A stretch of DNA of 64,000 nucleotides from Microvirga sp. SRT01 (GCA_018139225.1 JAGSNX010000005.1:248001-312000); one strand, 5' to 3'. Positions 41,589 through 51,144 are shown, counted from the first letter of the stretch. Notes: generated from the letters alone by a model not told the origin. Numbers and translations: made by a program.

Positions 41589-43403
41589 CTACTTCGCCTT
41601 CGTCGCCGCGATGTAGCGGTCGACCTGCTCCTCCAGCACCGCCAGCGGCAGCGCCCCCTGGCTCAGCACCGCTTCGTGGAAGTCGCGGATGTCGAACTTG
41701 GGCCCGAGTTGCTGTTCCGCCCGCTTGCGCAGCTCGGCGATCTTGAGCTGGCCGACCATGTAGCTGGTCGCCTGACCCGGCCAGTTGAAATACCGGTCGA
41801 CCTCGCGTCCGATGTCCTTCTCCGACACAGAGCTGTTCGCCTTGAAATACGCGACCGCCTGTTCGCGCGTCCACCGCTTGGAATGGATGCCGGTGTCGAG
41901 CACCAGCCGGATCGCTCGCCACACCTGCAACGAGAGCATGCCGAACCGTGCATAGGGGTCCTTGTACACGCCCATTTCGTTCGCCAGCCGCTCCGAATAC
42001 AGGCCCCATCCCTCGACATAGGCGCCGTAGCCGCCGAACTTGCGGAACTTGGGAATGCCCGTCATCTCCTGCTGGCGCGCAATCTGGAAATGGTGGCCCG
42101 GTGCGCCCTCGTGCGCGGCGATGCCGGCGACCTGCACCTTTTGCGTCTGGTTCATGTCGACAAGGTTGACGTAATAGATGCCCGGCCGCGATCCGTCGGC
42201 GGAGGGCGGGTTGTAGAACGCGGTCGACGCGGTGCCCTCCCGCCACTTCTCCACCGCACGCACCTCCAGCGGTGCCTTGGGCAGGACGCGGAAATAGCGC
42301 GGAGCGGCGACCATCACCGACGCGATGACGGCGCGCGCATCGCCCAGATACTCCTCGCGGCCGGCGGCGGTGTTGGGATATTTGAACTTCGGATCGGTGC
42401 GGACGCTGTCGAAGAACTGCTCCAGCGTGCCGGTGAAGCCGACCTCCCGCCTGATCGCGTCCATCTCCTGACGGATCGCCGCGACCTGACGCAGGCCGAG
42501 TTCGTGGATCTGGTCCGCGGTCAGGTCAGTGGTCGTCGAACCCTTCAGCCGGTCGGCGTAATAGGCTGCGCCGTTCGGCAGGCTCCACGCGCCGAAATTG
42601 CCCTTCGACAGCGGTTCGATCGCATCCAGCGCCGCGAACAACGTGTCGTAGCCACGCCGGAACGGACCGGTCAGCGCCGCGCCGGCATCCGCCAGCAGCT
42701 TAGCCTTCGTCGCTTCGGGTGCCTTCAACGCCGTCACCTTCTTGCGGAAATCGGCCATGACGGTCGAATCCGGGCCGTTGTCGAACGGCGCGCCGGTGAT
42801 GACCGCCTTCGCGTCGGCACGGGCGGGGGCGAAATTGACCTTGTTCGGGATGATCCCCGCCGCCGCCTGCTCGCGCATCGTCGCGGCGACCTCGCGCATC
42901 ACCCGCTCGGTTTCGCGGAGGCGCGCAATATAGGCCTCGGCGTCGGCGACCGTGTCGACCTTGTGGTTGTTGATGAGCAGCACGGGAATGTCGCCTGCCG
43001 GGCTGCCGTTGGTCGACACCGGGAAGCGCAGCTTGCGGAACTGGAAGGACTCGCCCTCGCGCTCGACCTGATACTCGAACAGGCGGTAGCTGACGCGCGC
43101 ACTCTCCCCCAGTTGCTCGGGCCGGAACTGCGCCCGCATCGCCTTCAGCTGCCGCTCGGCCAGCGCCCGCCCCCGCACCGCGGCGGCATCGGTATAGTCG
43201 TCGAGCTTCCCATAATTCGTCTTGAACCCGAGCTGCGTCTGGTTCTCCGGGCTGAGCGCCAGTTGCTCGTCATAGGCACGGTCGAGAAATTGCAGCAGCG
43301 CGGCGTCCTGCGCCTGAGTGGCGGCGGCTTGCAGCGGCACCGGCGCGCTCGCCTGGATCAGCGGAGTCAGGGGCAAGATCATGAGGGCGAAGGCAAGACG
43401 CAT
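41589..43403 (-). CDS. DUF885 family putative metallopeptidase
   Basis: This 604-residue exported protein (signal peptide about 20 residues) is all helical, with the DUF885 zinc-like motif HEGAPGHHFQIARQQE and downstream YVEGWGLYSERLANEMG, whose glutamate would complete the site. The family resembles M32/M2-like zincins and is common in sphingomonads, but the substrate is not known. CAGGAG lies 7 bp before the ATG at 43403; the longer frame to 43925 is not used. Confidence 0.88.
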   Translation of the reverse strand: MRLAFALMILPLTPLIQASAPVPLQAAATQAQDAALLQFLDRAYDEQLALSPENQTQLGFKTNYGKLDDYTDAAAVRGRALAERQLKAMRAQFRPEQLGESARVSYRLFEYQVEREGESFQFRKLRFPVSTNGSPAGDIPVLLINNHKVDTVADAEAYIARLRETERVMREVAATMREQAAAGIIPNKVNFAPARADAKAVITGAPFDNGPDSTVMADFRKKVTALKAPEATKAKLLADAGAALTGPFRRGYDTLFAALDAIEPLSKGNFGAWSLPNGAAYYADRLKGSTTTDLTADQIHELGLRQVAAIRQEMDAIRREVGFTGTLEQFFDSVRTDPKFKYPNTAAGREEYLGDARAVIASVMVAAPRYFRVLPKAPLEVRAVEKWREGTASTAFYNPPSADGSRPGIYYVNLVDMNQTQKVQVAGIAAHEGAPGHHFQIARQQEMTGIPKFRKFGGYGAYVEGWGLYSERLANEMGVYKDPYARFGMLSLQVWRAIRLVLDTGIHSKRWTREQAVAYFKANSSVSEKDIGREVDRYFNWPGQATSYMVGQLKIAELRKRAEQQLGPKFDIRDFHEAVLSQGALPLAVLEEQVDRYIAATKAK

Positions 43404-43459
43404 CGAATACTCCTGTGTGTCCGGCGCTTGTCGCCCACCCACCCCTGCGAGGCAATCGC

Positions 43460-44437
43460 CTAGAAGCGGTAGACGCCGCCCGGCTCGGCGGCCACGAACC
43501 GGTCGGCGGCGATGCCCGCATCGACCAGCGCCTGCCGGAGGCCATCGCGCGGCGCCTCCCGCGCTTCGTCGGTCAGTTGAAACGTGCCCCAGTGGATGCC
43601 GAGCGCGCGGCCGACCCCGACATCGGTAAAGATCCGCACCGCTTCCGCCGGGTCGACATGCTGCGCGGCCATGAACCAGCGCGGTTCGTAGGCGCCGATC
43701 GGGATCAGCGCCACGTCGGGCGCTCCCAGCCGCGTTCGAATGTCGCCGAAGATGCGGCCGTCGCCATAGCCGGTGTCGCCGACGAACCACAGCGACCCCG
43801 CCGGCGTGTCCAGATAATGGCCACTCCACAGCATCATGCGCGAGTCGCTCGGCCAGCGATTGGACCAGTGATAGGCGGGCGTCAGCGTCGTCGCGATCCC
43901 CTCCGCCAGCACCAGCCGGTCCCACCAGTCGCCCGCGACGCAGCGCGCCTCCGGCACCGCCGCCCGCACGATCGCATCGTTGCCCAGCGGCATCGCCATC
44001 AGCGGCGCATGCACCGCGTGGAGGCGACGCAGCGTGTCCACGTCGAGGTGATCGTAATGGCCGTGGCTCAGCAGCACGGCATCGATCGGCGGCAGGTCGT
44101 CGAACGCGATCCCCGGTGCGGTCACCCGCTTCGGTCCGACGCGGCGGAACGGGCTGGCCCGGTCCGACCAGACCGGATCGGTCAGGATGTTGACCCCCGC
44201 GACCTGGATCAGCAGCGCGGCGTGCCCGACCATCGTCACCCGCAGGCCGTCGACGCGCGCCTCGGGCGTAGCGGGCGTCACCGCCACCGACGCGGGCCAG
44301 CGCGCGGCCGCCCCCGCCAGCTTCCAGCGCAGCATGTCGCGCAGGCCGCGGTCGGTAGACGGCTGGCCGGGATTGAAGAAGCGGGTGCCGTCGAAATGAT
44401 CGCTCGGCGGGCCGTCATAATATCGGTTGCGGGGCAT
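43460..44437 (-). CDS. MBL-fold hydrolase (NAPE-PLD/UlaG-like)
   Basis: This 325-residue protein has a metallo-beta-lactamase core: VTMVGHAALLIQVAGVNILTD (strand pair), DAVLLSHGHYDHLD (the HxHxDH metal motif), GSLWFVGDTGYG (metal-bridging Asp) and LGIHWGTFQL (distal His). It starts with a basic PRNRYYDGPPSDHF stretch typical of the NAPE-PLD-like branch. There is no signal peptide, so it is cytoplasmic. The substrate is likely a phosphodiester or lactone but is unresolved. Confidence 0.88.
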   Translation of the reverse strand: MPRNRYYDGPPSDHFDGTRFFNPGQPSTDRGLRDMLRWKLAGAAARWPASVAVTPATPEARVDGLRVTMVGHAALLIQVAGVNILTDPVWSDRASPFRRVGPKRVTAPGIAFDDLPPIDAVLLSHGHYDHLDVDTLRRLHAVHAPLMAMPLGNDAIVRAAVPEARCVAGDWWDRLVLAEGIATTLTPAYHWSNRWPSDSRMMLWSGHYLDTPAGSLWFVGDTGYGDGRIFGDIRTRLGAPDVALIPIGAYEPRWFMAAQHVDPAEAVRIFTDVGVGRALGIHWGTFQLTDEAREAPRDGLRQALVDAGIAADRFVAAEPGGVYRF

Positions 44438-44551
44438 GGCGCATCCTACTGTCCGGTCGCCGCCGCGTCCAAGCCAACTAATCGCTTCGACTAACGACAA
44501 GGCGCTGCCGGCGTGGGACATTCCGGATCGTCAGCAGAGGAGTCGCGCGTC

Positions 44552-45925
44552 ATGGTCAGCGCAGTATCGGTCGCCGCGAGCGTCCGGGCGGATGCATCCC
44601 TCCGTGTCGGTGGCGAGCCGCCGAAGCCGGGTGGCAGCCACATCGTGACGTCGGGCGAGACGCTGTCGTCGATCGCGCATCGTTACCAGACCGATGTCGA
44701 GGTGCTGGTGCGGCTGAACGACATCCGCAATCCCGACCTCGTCCATGTCGGCCAGACGCTGACGCTGCCGGCCGGCGCAGGCCAACGCTATACGATCGAA
44801 CATGGCGACACGCTGGGCGACATCGCGGCGAAGCACGGTATCGGACTGAAGGCGGTGCTGTCCGCCAATCCGCAGATCGACAATCCGTCCCGCATCTACC
44901 CCGGCGACACGATCACGATCCCGGCCGGTACGGGGAGCGGCGGCACGGGGAGCGGCGGCACGACGCCGACTCACATGACCGGCCGCACATCCGCCACCGT
45001 CGGGGTGAGCCAGTCGACGCGCGTCGAGAACGGCACGCTGTCGCTGACGGACGCCGACGTGACCAACCTCAAGAAGACGTTGCAGACCGAATGGGTGCAG
45101 ACCGCCGGCGACGCGCAGGCGCGCGGCATCGTCGACACGATCCTGAACCGCACCGCGTCGGGCCATTGGGGTAGGAGCGTCGCCGACGTCGTCGACAGCT
45201 ACAACCAGTTCTCCGACATCAACGGTCCGATCGCGCGTCGGGACGGGCGCAATTCGGTCCAGGACATCCCGAACAGCCGGATCAGCACGCGCGTCGATAC
45301 CTTCGTCGACACCTATCTGGCGGAGCGGGCGAGCGGCACGCCGTCATCGATCGGATCGCACCTCAACTACGCCAATCCGAACTATTCCAGCGCCAACAAT
45401 CTCGGCTGGATCAACGCGCTGGACGGGCCGGTGCTGGGGCGCGGCAATGCCGTGCACCATCACGGCACCGTTCCCGAACTGGAACGCTACCGTCCCGGCG
45501 AGGTGACCGTCGCACTGCCGGGCACGGCCGCCGCCGACGTCGACGCGAATGCCACCGCGACCGGCCGCATCGACGGCAACACGGTGGCGGCGGAGGCCGG
45601 GGTTCAGGTCAAGAGCGACGGCGTGCATATCGGCCGGCTCGACGCGGCGATGTCCCCCGCGATCCGCGCCGTCGCGCAGGCGGCGGAGAAGCTCGGTCTG
45701 CCGACGCCGGTCATCACGTCCGGCAATGACAGCCGCCACTCGACCGCGTCGCTCCATTATGCCGACCGCGCGCTCGATTTCCGCGGCAACAACATCACGA
45801 TCGAACAGGGTCGCGCTTTCCAGGCGGAGGTGCGCGGGATATTGGGCGCGCGATACGACGTTGTGTTCGAGACGTTCGCCAATCGCAGCAACAACCATCT
45901 TCACGTGGAGTTCGACCCTGACTGA
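44552..45925 (+). CDS. LysM peptidoglycan hydrolase with SleB-like and M15-like domains, no signal peptide
   Basis: This 457-residue protein starts without a signal peptide. Two LysM domains lie at about 30-73 and 79-124, then a Gly/Ser/Thr linker. A SleB/hydrolase-2-like domain follows (about 168-300), with the catalytic-type Glu180 in LQTEWVQTAGDAQARGIVDTI and FSDINGP. The C-terminal domain (about 360-457) has SRHSTASLHYADRALDF and NNHLHVEFDPD, the zinc-site pattern of M15/VanY-type peptidases. Two peptidoglycan-active domains plus LysM and no leader suggest delivery by a dedicated secretion system. A lipoprotein gene follows 25 bp downstream. Confidence 0.82.
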   Translation: MVSAVSVAASVRADASLRVGGEPPKPGGSHIVTSGETLSSIAHRYQTDVEVLVRLNDIRNPDLVHVGQTLTLPAGAGQRYTIEHGDTLGDIAAKHGIGLKAVLSANPQIDNPSRIYPGDTITIPAGTGSGGTGSGGTTPTHMTGRTSATVGVSQSTRVENGTLSLTDADVTNLKKTLQTEWVQTAGDAQARGIVDTILNRTASGHWGRSVADVVDSYNQFSDINGPIARRDGRNSVQDIPNSRISTRVDTFVDTYLAERASGTPSSIGSHLNYANPNYSSANNLGWINALDGPVLGRGNAVHHHGTVPELERYRPGEVTVALPGTAAADVDANATATGRIDGNTVAAEAGVQVKSDGVHIGRLDAAMSPAIRAVAQAAEKLGLPTPVITSGNDSRHSTASLHYADRALDFRGNNITIEQGRAFQAEVRGILGARYDVVFETFANRSNNHLHVEFDPD

Positions 45926-45950
45926 CGGCCTGCCCCGCGGATCGATCCGC

Positions 45951-46418
45951 ATGCTCGTGATGTCCTGCCTCGCGCTGGCCGGCTGTTCGCAACCCGCCCC
46001 GGCGACGAAAGCAGCGGAGCCCGCTGCGCCCACGGTTGCGCCCCTGGTTGGGCCCACGCCGGTGGCGGCAAAGCCGACCCCGCCGACGGCTTCGGCGGCG
46101 CAGGCCAGGTCGCGCGTGCTCGCGAAGAAGGACTTCGCGTTGCGCGGCAAGCCCGCCTGCAAGGTCAGCTATAGGTATGTGGGACACGCCGCCGACACGC
46201 TGTTCTGGGAAGAGCCCTGCGCTGCCGTGACCGCGAAGATGATGACGCAGCCCGAACTGGTGGAACTCGGCAAATGGGATCGCCTCGACGAGTCCGCGCG
46301 TACGTTCATCGCCGCGCTGCCGGGGGGCAAGGTACTGTACGTGGAGGGCAGCTTCAGCGCGTCCGTCTACCCGATCGGGACCACGGGATCGGCCTATGAG
46401 GTATCCGTCGCGGATTGA
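45951..46418 (+). CDS. Lipoprotein following the LysM hydrolase gene
   Basis: This 155-residue protein has a short lipoprotein signal (MLVMSCLALAGC) followed by a Pro/Ala linker. A small domain has two cysteines (GKPACKVSYRYVGHAADTLF and EEPCAAVTAKM) that could form a disulfide, and a strand-rich end. It starts 25 bp after the hydrolase gene. Being anchored in the periplasm next to a leaderless cell-wall hydrolase, it could be its immunity protein or regulator (inference). No family was recognised. Confidence 0.65.
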   Translation: MLVMSCLALAGCSQPAPATKAAEPAAPTVAPLVGPTPVAAKPTPPTASAAQARSRVLAKKDFALRGKPACKVSYRYVGHAADTLFWEEPCAAVTAKMMTQPELVELGKWDRLDESARTFIAALPGGKVLYVEGSFSASVYPIGTTGSAYEVSVAD

Positions 46419-46454
46419 GCGCAGGTCTCGCGCATCGTGCTACGCATCATAGCC

Positions 46455-46466
46455 ATCCTATAGGAT
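46455..46466. promoter_or_regulatory. 12-bp palindrome before the ThuA-like gene
   Basis: ATCCTATAGGAT is a perfect palindrome 50 bp upstream of the ATG at 46517. It shares ATCCTATA with the operator at 2440-2456, but its symmetry centre differs, so a common regulator is uncertain. Confidence 0.35.
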
Positions 46467-46516
46467 TGTGCCCGCGACCGCTTCCCGGCATGACTGTCGG
46501 TCAGGAGAAACGCAGG

Positions 46517-47308
46517 ATGTACCGAATTCTGGCAGTGGTCGGGCTGTTGACGGCAGCGCAGTCGGCCCCCGATCCGCACCTTCCACGGGCGACCTATGAC
46601 ACCGTGCGGCCGGTGCTTCCGGCAAAGCTGGACCGCGCGGTGTTGATCGTGTCGAAGACCAATGGCTGGCGACACATCGAACACATCCCCCATTCCAACG
46701 ACGTGCTCGCCGACATCGCACGTGGTCTGGGCCGCGCCAGTTACGCGACGGAAAATGCCGCGGTGTTCAACGACGAACAACTCCGCCATTTCTCCGTCGT
46801 GGTGCTGAACAGCGCCAGCGGCGACTTCCTGACCCCCGATCAGCGCGCCGCGTTCGCACGGTTCGTCGCGCGGGGCGGCGGCGTGGTGGCGCTGCACGCG
46901 GCGGGCGACGATAGCCACACCGCACCCTGGTATGTCGACACCGTCATTGGCACCAAATTCATCGGTCATCCCGGCGGCGACGACCACATCCAGTCTGCGC
47001 GGATCGTCGTCGACCAGCCTCGCCACCCGGTCATGGCCGGCGTGACGCTGCCCTGGTCACCGAAGGACGAGTGGTACTCGTTCGCCGGTGATCCGGCGGC
47101 CAAGGGTATGACCGTCCTCGCGCGCATCGACGAGGCGAGCTATCGGCCGGGCGCGAAGCTGACGATGGGATCGCATCCGGTGATATGGTTCAATCCACGA
47201 AGCAAAGGGCGGGTCGTCTATTCTGCGCTGGGCCATACGCCAGAAGCGTATGACGACCCGAACTACCGCCGCATTCTCGTCAACGCGGTCCGCTGGGCAG
47301 CGCGGTAG
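46517..47308 (+). CDS. ThuA-like domain protein
   Basis: This 263-residue exported protein has a short signal peptide and a glutamine-amidotransferase-like ThuA domain. Features are RAVLIVSKTNGWRHIEHIP, FVARGGGVVALHAAGDD, PWYVDTVIGTKFIGHPGGDD and GRVVYSALGHTPEAYDDP near the end. ThuA proteins are linked to trehalose or 3-keto-sugar metabolism and often occur with DUF1080 proteins. It is preceded by a 98-bp region with a perfect palindrome. Confidence 0.88.
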   Translation: MYRILAVVGLLTAAQSAPDPHLPRATYDTVRPVLPAKLDRAVLIVSKTNGWRHIEHIPHSNDVLADIARGLGRASYATENAAVFNDEQLRHFSVVVLNSASGDFLTPDQRAAFARFVARGGGVVALHAAGDDSHTAPWYVDTVIGTKFIGHPGGDDHIQSARIVVDQPRHPVMAGVTLPWSPKDEWYSFAGDPAAKGMTVLARIDEASYRPGAKLTMGSHPVIWFNPRSKGRVVYSALGHTPEAYDDPNYRRILVNAVRWAAR

Positions 47309-47530
47309 CGGTACGTCTCCGCAACGTGGGGCGACGTGCATGAAGACGCACACACATTCGACCCACAATCCTTCTAAAACACAGATTATTGACGTAAGTT
47401 CGTTTCATCCGTGGTTAGAATGTTCGCCCAAGTATTTGCGATCGTTCAGAATGGTTTCTTAACTACCGTGACTGCACAGCGGTTTAGCGGGTAGCTGTGG
47501 CACCCGCCGTCGACTGCGGGGTCCGGTACA

Positions 47531-49534
47531 ATGCATTTCGGTTCTGACAGACCGCGCGCCTTTCTGGTGCGTCTGGCGCAAAGCCGTCGCGGCAACACGC
47601 TGGCGATCATGGCCGCCGCGCTGATCCCCCTATGCGGCATGATCGGCGGCGGTGTCGATGTCGCGCGCATGTACCTCGTCAAGACCCGGCTCCAGCATGC
47701 ATGCGATGCCGGCGCGCTCGCCGGGCGCAAGGCGATGGGCGGCGGCCAGTGGAGCCAGAGCGGCAACATGCCGAACACGGTCGCGCAACGCTTCTTCAAG
47801 GCGAACATCGCAGACGACGCGTACGGCAGCAGCGGCATGACGTCCGCGTTTTCGGAAACGGCGGGAAAGGTCACAGGCGCGGCATCGGCGGTCCTGCCGA
47901 TGACCCTGACCAAGGTCATCGGCGCCACGACCACGACATTGTCGGTGACCTGCGAAGCGGAGATGCGCCTGCCGAATACGGACGTGATGTTCGTGCTCGA
48001 CAACACCGGATCGATGGATTCCAAGGCGGTGTCGACCGACAGCCAGACGAAGATGCAGGCGATGCGCTCGGCAGTGAAATGCTTCTACGAGATCGTCGCC
48101 CGGCTGGATACCGACGAGGATTGCGTCGGTGGCGCTCCTTCGGGCGGACTCAGCGATCAGGTCCAGGTACGCTTCGGCTTCGTGCCCTACGCGATGAACG
48201 TCAATGTCGGCCGCCTGCTGCCGACCGACTACATCGCCAACAACTGGACCTACCAATCGCGTGAGGTCGACGACGATCCGGAATATGGCGCGTTCGACCG
48301 GTGGAACGACACGTTCGCGACCAACACCGTCGGCAGCTACGGCACCGCCATACCCGTGCAGTTGCGCGGCGTCGGATCATCGGCGGACTGCAATTCGAGC
48401 ACGTTCCCGACGCCGGCCGATACGTACACGCCGACATCCGGCCAGCGGCAATGGCCGATCGAGAATAGCGACAACGGCACCGAATGGTCGGCCTATACGC
48501 CGACGATTCATCGCACCTACAGCACCAGCTACTCCAGTTCGCTGAAGATCTGCACGCTCCGCTATCAGGAACGGACGATGTTCCGGCTGGCATGGCACAA
48601 GCGTGTGTCGTCGAAAGCCGCCGGCGCGGTCGGCTTCCCGATCTTCGCCTATCGGCCGGTGCGGTTCGACATAAGCCAGTTGAAGAACAACCCCGGCATG
48701 GCCAACGTGTCGCTGCCGATCGGCAAGTTCAATGCCGCCACTTCGGTGGCGTGGGGCGGCTGCATCGAAGAACGCCAGACGGTTCGCGCGACCTCCTACG
48801 ACCCCATCCCCGGCGACGCACTCGATCTGGACCTGAAGAATGCCCCCACGGGCAGCGAGGAGACGCAGTGGGGCCCATTGTTGCCGGGTGCCGTCTTCGG
48901 CCGCAAGAACGCCAGCGGCGTCTATACGACGGACACGATCAGGACGTTCAACGCCCTGCCCTTCTCGCGCGTGTCGGAATGCCCCGCCGCCGCGACGAAG
49001 ATGATGAAATGGCCCTATGCCAACGAGTTCAGCAACTATGTCGACGGCCTCGTCGCGAGGGGCAACACCTATCACGATATCGGTCTGATCTGGGGCGCGC
49101 GCCTGATGTGGCCGACCGGCATCTTCCGGGCAGAGAACGAATTCACGCCGCAAGGCGGCGAGATCCAGCGCAATTTGATCTTCATGACCGACGGCGATGC
49201 GTGCACCGACATCGACAATTATCAGGCCTATGGCTTCGCGGCGATCGATCGCCGCCAGACTCCGGCGAATACGTTGCCGACCGAGGGCTGCACGACGACC
49301 GGCACCCTGACGCAGCAGGTCAACGCCCGCTACCAGGCGGTGTGCAGGGTGGTCCGCAACGAGAACATCACCTTATGGGTGATCTGGTTCGGCGTGAAGA
49401 ACAACACGCTCGAAACGCAGATGCGCAACTGCGCCACGCCCGGCCGGTTCTTCGCGGCACGCAACCAAACCGATCTTCAGAACACCTTTCGCCAGATCGC
49501 CGACCAGATCTCGCAGTTGAGGATCACCAATTGA
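47531..49534 (+). CDS. TadG-like pilus protein with von Willebrand factor A domain
   Basis: This 667-residue protein starts with a TadE/TadG prepilin-type segment (RRGNTLAIMAAALIPLCGMIGGG), which places it in the membrane. The vWA domain has a MIDAS motif in VMFVLDNTGSMDSK and later IFMTDGDACTDID. It is the first gene of three Tad-type genes and overlaps the next by ATTGA. TadG-like proteins are minor components or assembly factors of Flp/Tad pili. The rest of the tad locus is not in this window. About 220 bp of non-coding DNA precede it. Confidence 0.85.
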   Translation: MHFGSDRPRAFLVRLAQSRRGNTLAIMAAALIPLCGMIGGGVDVARMYLVKTRLQHACDAGALAGRKAMGGGQWSQSGNMPNTVAQRFFKANIADDAYGSSGMTSAFSETAGKVTGAASAVLPMTLTKVIGATTTTLSVTCEAEMRLPNTDVMFVLDNTGSMDSKAVSTDSQTKMQAMRSAVKCFYEIVARLDTDEDCVGGAPSGGLSDQVQVRFGFVPYAMNVNVGRLLPTDYIANNWTYQSREVDDDPEYGAFDRWNDTFATNTVGSYGTAIPVQLRGVGSSADCNSSTFPTPADTYTPTSGQRQWPIENSDNGTEWSAYTPTIHRTYSTSYSSSLKICTLRYQERTMFRLAWHKRVSSKAAGAVGFPIFAYRPVRFDISQLKNNPGMANVSLPIGKFNAATSVAWGGCIEERQTVRATSYDPIPGDALDLDLKNAPTGSEETQWGPLLPGAVFGRKNASGVYTTDTIRTFNALPFSRVSECPAAATKMMKWPYANEFSNYVDGLVARGNTYHDIGLIWGARLMWPTGIFRAENEFTPQGGEIQRNLIFMTDGDACTDIDNYQAYGFAAIDRRQTPANTLPTEGCTTTGTLTQQVNARYQAVCRVVRNENITLWVIWFGVKNNTLETQMRNCATPGRFFAARNQTDLQNTFRQIADQISQLRITN

Positions 49535-50142
49535 ACCGGCCCGCGTACCCCCGTCCGTCGCTGTGCACCGATCGGAAAGGCGCGGCGCTGGTCGAGTTCG
49601 CCGTCGTCGCGCCCGTCATGTGCCTGCTGCTGGTGGGCAGCTTCGACGAGGCGCACACGCTGTACATGCAGGCGGCGCTGCAAGGCGTCGTGCAAAAGGC
49701 CGGTCGCGATAGCAGCCTGGAGGACTCCACGTCCGACGTCCAGAATGCGATCGATGCGCGGGTCAAGGCGCAGGTGCTGGTTCTGGCCAACAATGCCGAC
49801 GTGACGATCGGTCGCAAGTCGTACCGGACTTTCTCCGATGCCGTGAGTGCGAAGGCGGAAAACTGGACCGACAACAACGGCAATGGCCGGTGCGACCAGC
49901 ACGAACCCTATGTCGATGCCAACCGCAACGGCAGTTGGGACAGCGACGGCAGCAACGGTGCGCAGGGCGGCGCCAAGGACAAGACGATCTATACCGTGAC
50001 CGTGAAGTATCCGCGGATGCTGCCCCTCAACAGGTTCATCGATGTCCCCGACAAGCAAACGCTGGTGGCGCAGGCGGTGGTGCAGAACCAGCCCTATGCG
50101 GATCAGTCGGACGTCGGCACCGACGTGCTCCATTGCGATTGA
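49531..50142 (+). CDS. TadE-like pseudopilin with EF-hand-like calcium loops
   Basis: This 203-residue protein starts at TTG overlapping the TadG stop, with GAGG 8 bp upstream. The TadE segment is KGAALVEFAVVAPVMCLLLVG. Two calcium-loop-like motifs follow: DNNGNGRCDQHE (residues 114-125) and DANRNGSWDSDGSNG (residues 129-143), both with the Dx(N/D)xNG spacing of EF-hand or dockerin loops. The loops are unusual for TadE. It probably forms part of the pilus tip or base. Confidence 0.82.
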   Translation: MNRPAYPRPSLCTDRKGAALVEFAVVAPVMCLLLVGSFDEAHTLYMQAALQGVVQKAGRDSSLEDSTSDVQNAIDARVKAQVLVLANNADVTIGRKSYRTFSDAVSAKAENWTDNNGNGRCDQHEPYVDANRNGSWDSDGSNGAQGGAKDKTIYTVTVKYPRMLPLNRFIDVPDKQTLVAQAVVQNQPYADQSDVGTDVLHCD

Positions 50143-50149
50143 GCGGCCG

Positions 50150-50791
50150 ATGATGTTTCCGACCTTCGCCCGCCGCCTCCGTCGCGATCGCCGCGGCCTC
50201 GCGCTGATGGAATTCGCGATCGTCCTCCCGGCGCTGGTCCTGTTGTGTCTGGGCGGAATGGAGATCGCGAATTACGTCACCACCAAGATGCGGATGAGCC
50301 AGATCGCCTTGCAGATCGCGGACAACGCTGCGCGGATCGGCTCCGGATCGCCCCTGGCGGCGAAGACGATCACCGAAAACGATGTCAACGACCTCTTCAT
50401 CGGTGCTCAAACCGCGTCGGGTAAGTTGAACCTGCGCGAGAATGGCCGGGTCGTGCTGTCGGATCTCGAACCGCAGGCGAATCCCAACACCACCAGCAAA
50501 TACAAGATCGCGTGGCAGCGGTGTTACGGCGCGAAGGTGCACCCCTCCACCTATGGCAATGCCGGCGCGACGAACCTGGCGGGCATGGGCCCCGTGGGTC
50601 GCCTCGTGACCGCGCAGGACGACAATGCGACGATGTTCGTCGAAGTCTATTATGTCTACAAGCCGATCGTCGGGCTGACCTGGACGCCGGCGACGGAGAT
50701 GGTCGAGATCGCGTCGATGGCGGTGCGCGATCGCCGCGACCTCGCCTCCGGATTGACGAACGCGGACAAGGTGACGCCCTCGACCTGCTGA
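50150..50791 (+). CDS. TadE-like pseudopilin
   Basis: This 213-residue protein has a basic N-terminus and a TadE segment (RRGLALMEFAIVLPALVLLCLGGMEI split at residues 14-40). A mostly beta periplasmic part with a few aromatic residues follows (VEVYYVYKPIVGLTW). It starts 7 bp after the previous gene and is the last of the three Tad-type genes. It has no calcium loops, unlike its neighbour. Confidence 0.8.
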   Translation: MMFPTFARRLRRDRRGLALMEFAIVLPALVLLCLGGMEIANYVTTKMRMSQIALQIADNAARIGSGSPLAAKTITENDVNDLFIGAQTASGKLNLRENGRVVLSDLEPQANPNTTSKYKIAWQRCYGAKVHPSTYGNAGATNLAGMGPVGRLVTAQDDNATMFVEVYYVYKPIVGLTWTPATEMVEIASMAVRDRRDLASGLTNADKVTPSTC

Positions 50792-50898
50792 TCGGTCGAA
50801 CCATCTACATCGTCGCGGCACGATTGGTGCCGATCTACCAACCCAAGGGTATATCAGCACGATATGGCCGCACCCGGGCGAGTGGTAGCGACGTCATC

Positions 50899-51099
50899 AT
50901 GAGCGACGATAACGACCCTGCCCCCGACTCCGTCCTGCGTCTGGATGCGGAGGAGTATGAGTATCTGCGCAAACGTGCCGCGGATCACCAGCAACTTGCG
51001 GAAAAGGCTGATGATTTTGCCTCGAAGACCATTCATCGCCGGCTTCGGCAACTCTACGAGGATCGGGCCAGGGCGCTCCGTTTAGTGCTTCTCCACTAG
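50899..51099 (+). CDS. Small acidic-basic hypothetical protein
   Basis: This 66-residue frame encodes a mostly helical protein (LDAEEYEYLRKRAADHQQLAEK and then HRRLRQLYEDRARALRL in two segments), without membrane segment or signal peptide. It resembles small DNA- or protein-binding helical hairpins. No clear ribosome site is visible, so the gene is plausible but not certain. It lies before the stress-type promoter. Confidence 0.5.
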   Translation: MSDDNDPAPDSVLRLDAEEYEYLRKRAADHQQLAEKADDFASKTIHRRLRQLYEDRARALRLVLLH

Positions 51100-51119
51100 T
51101 AGAACGCGCAAAAATACCA

Positions 51120-51144
51120 GGAACGCCCGGTCCCGTGACTGGTT
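51120..51144 (+). promoter_or_regulatory. EcfG-type (general stress response) promoter
   Basis: GGAAC (51120-51124), 16 bp, then GGTT (51141-51144) match the alphaproteobacterial EcfG consensus GGAAC-N16/17-(C/G)GTT. It is 52 bp upstream of the lipoprotein gene and would also drive the CsbD-like gene behind it. Confidence 0.65.
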
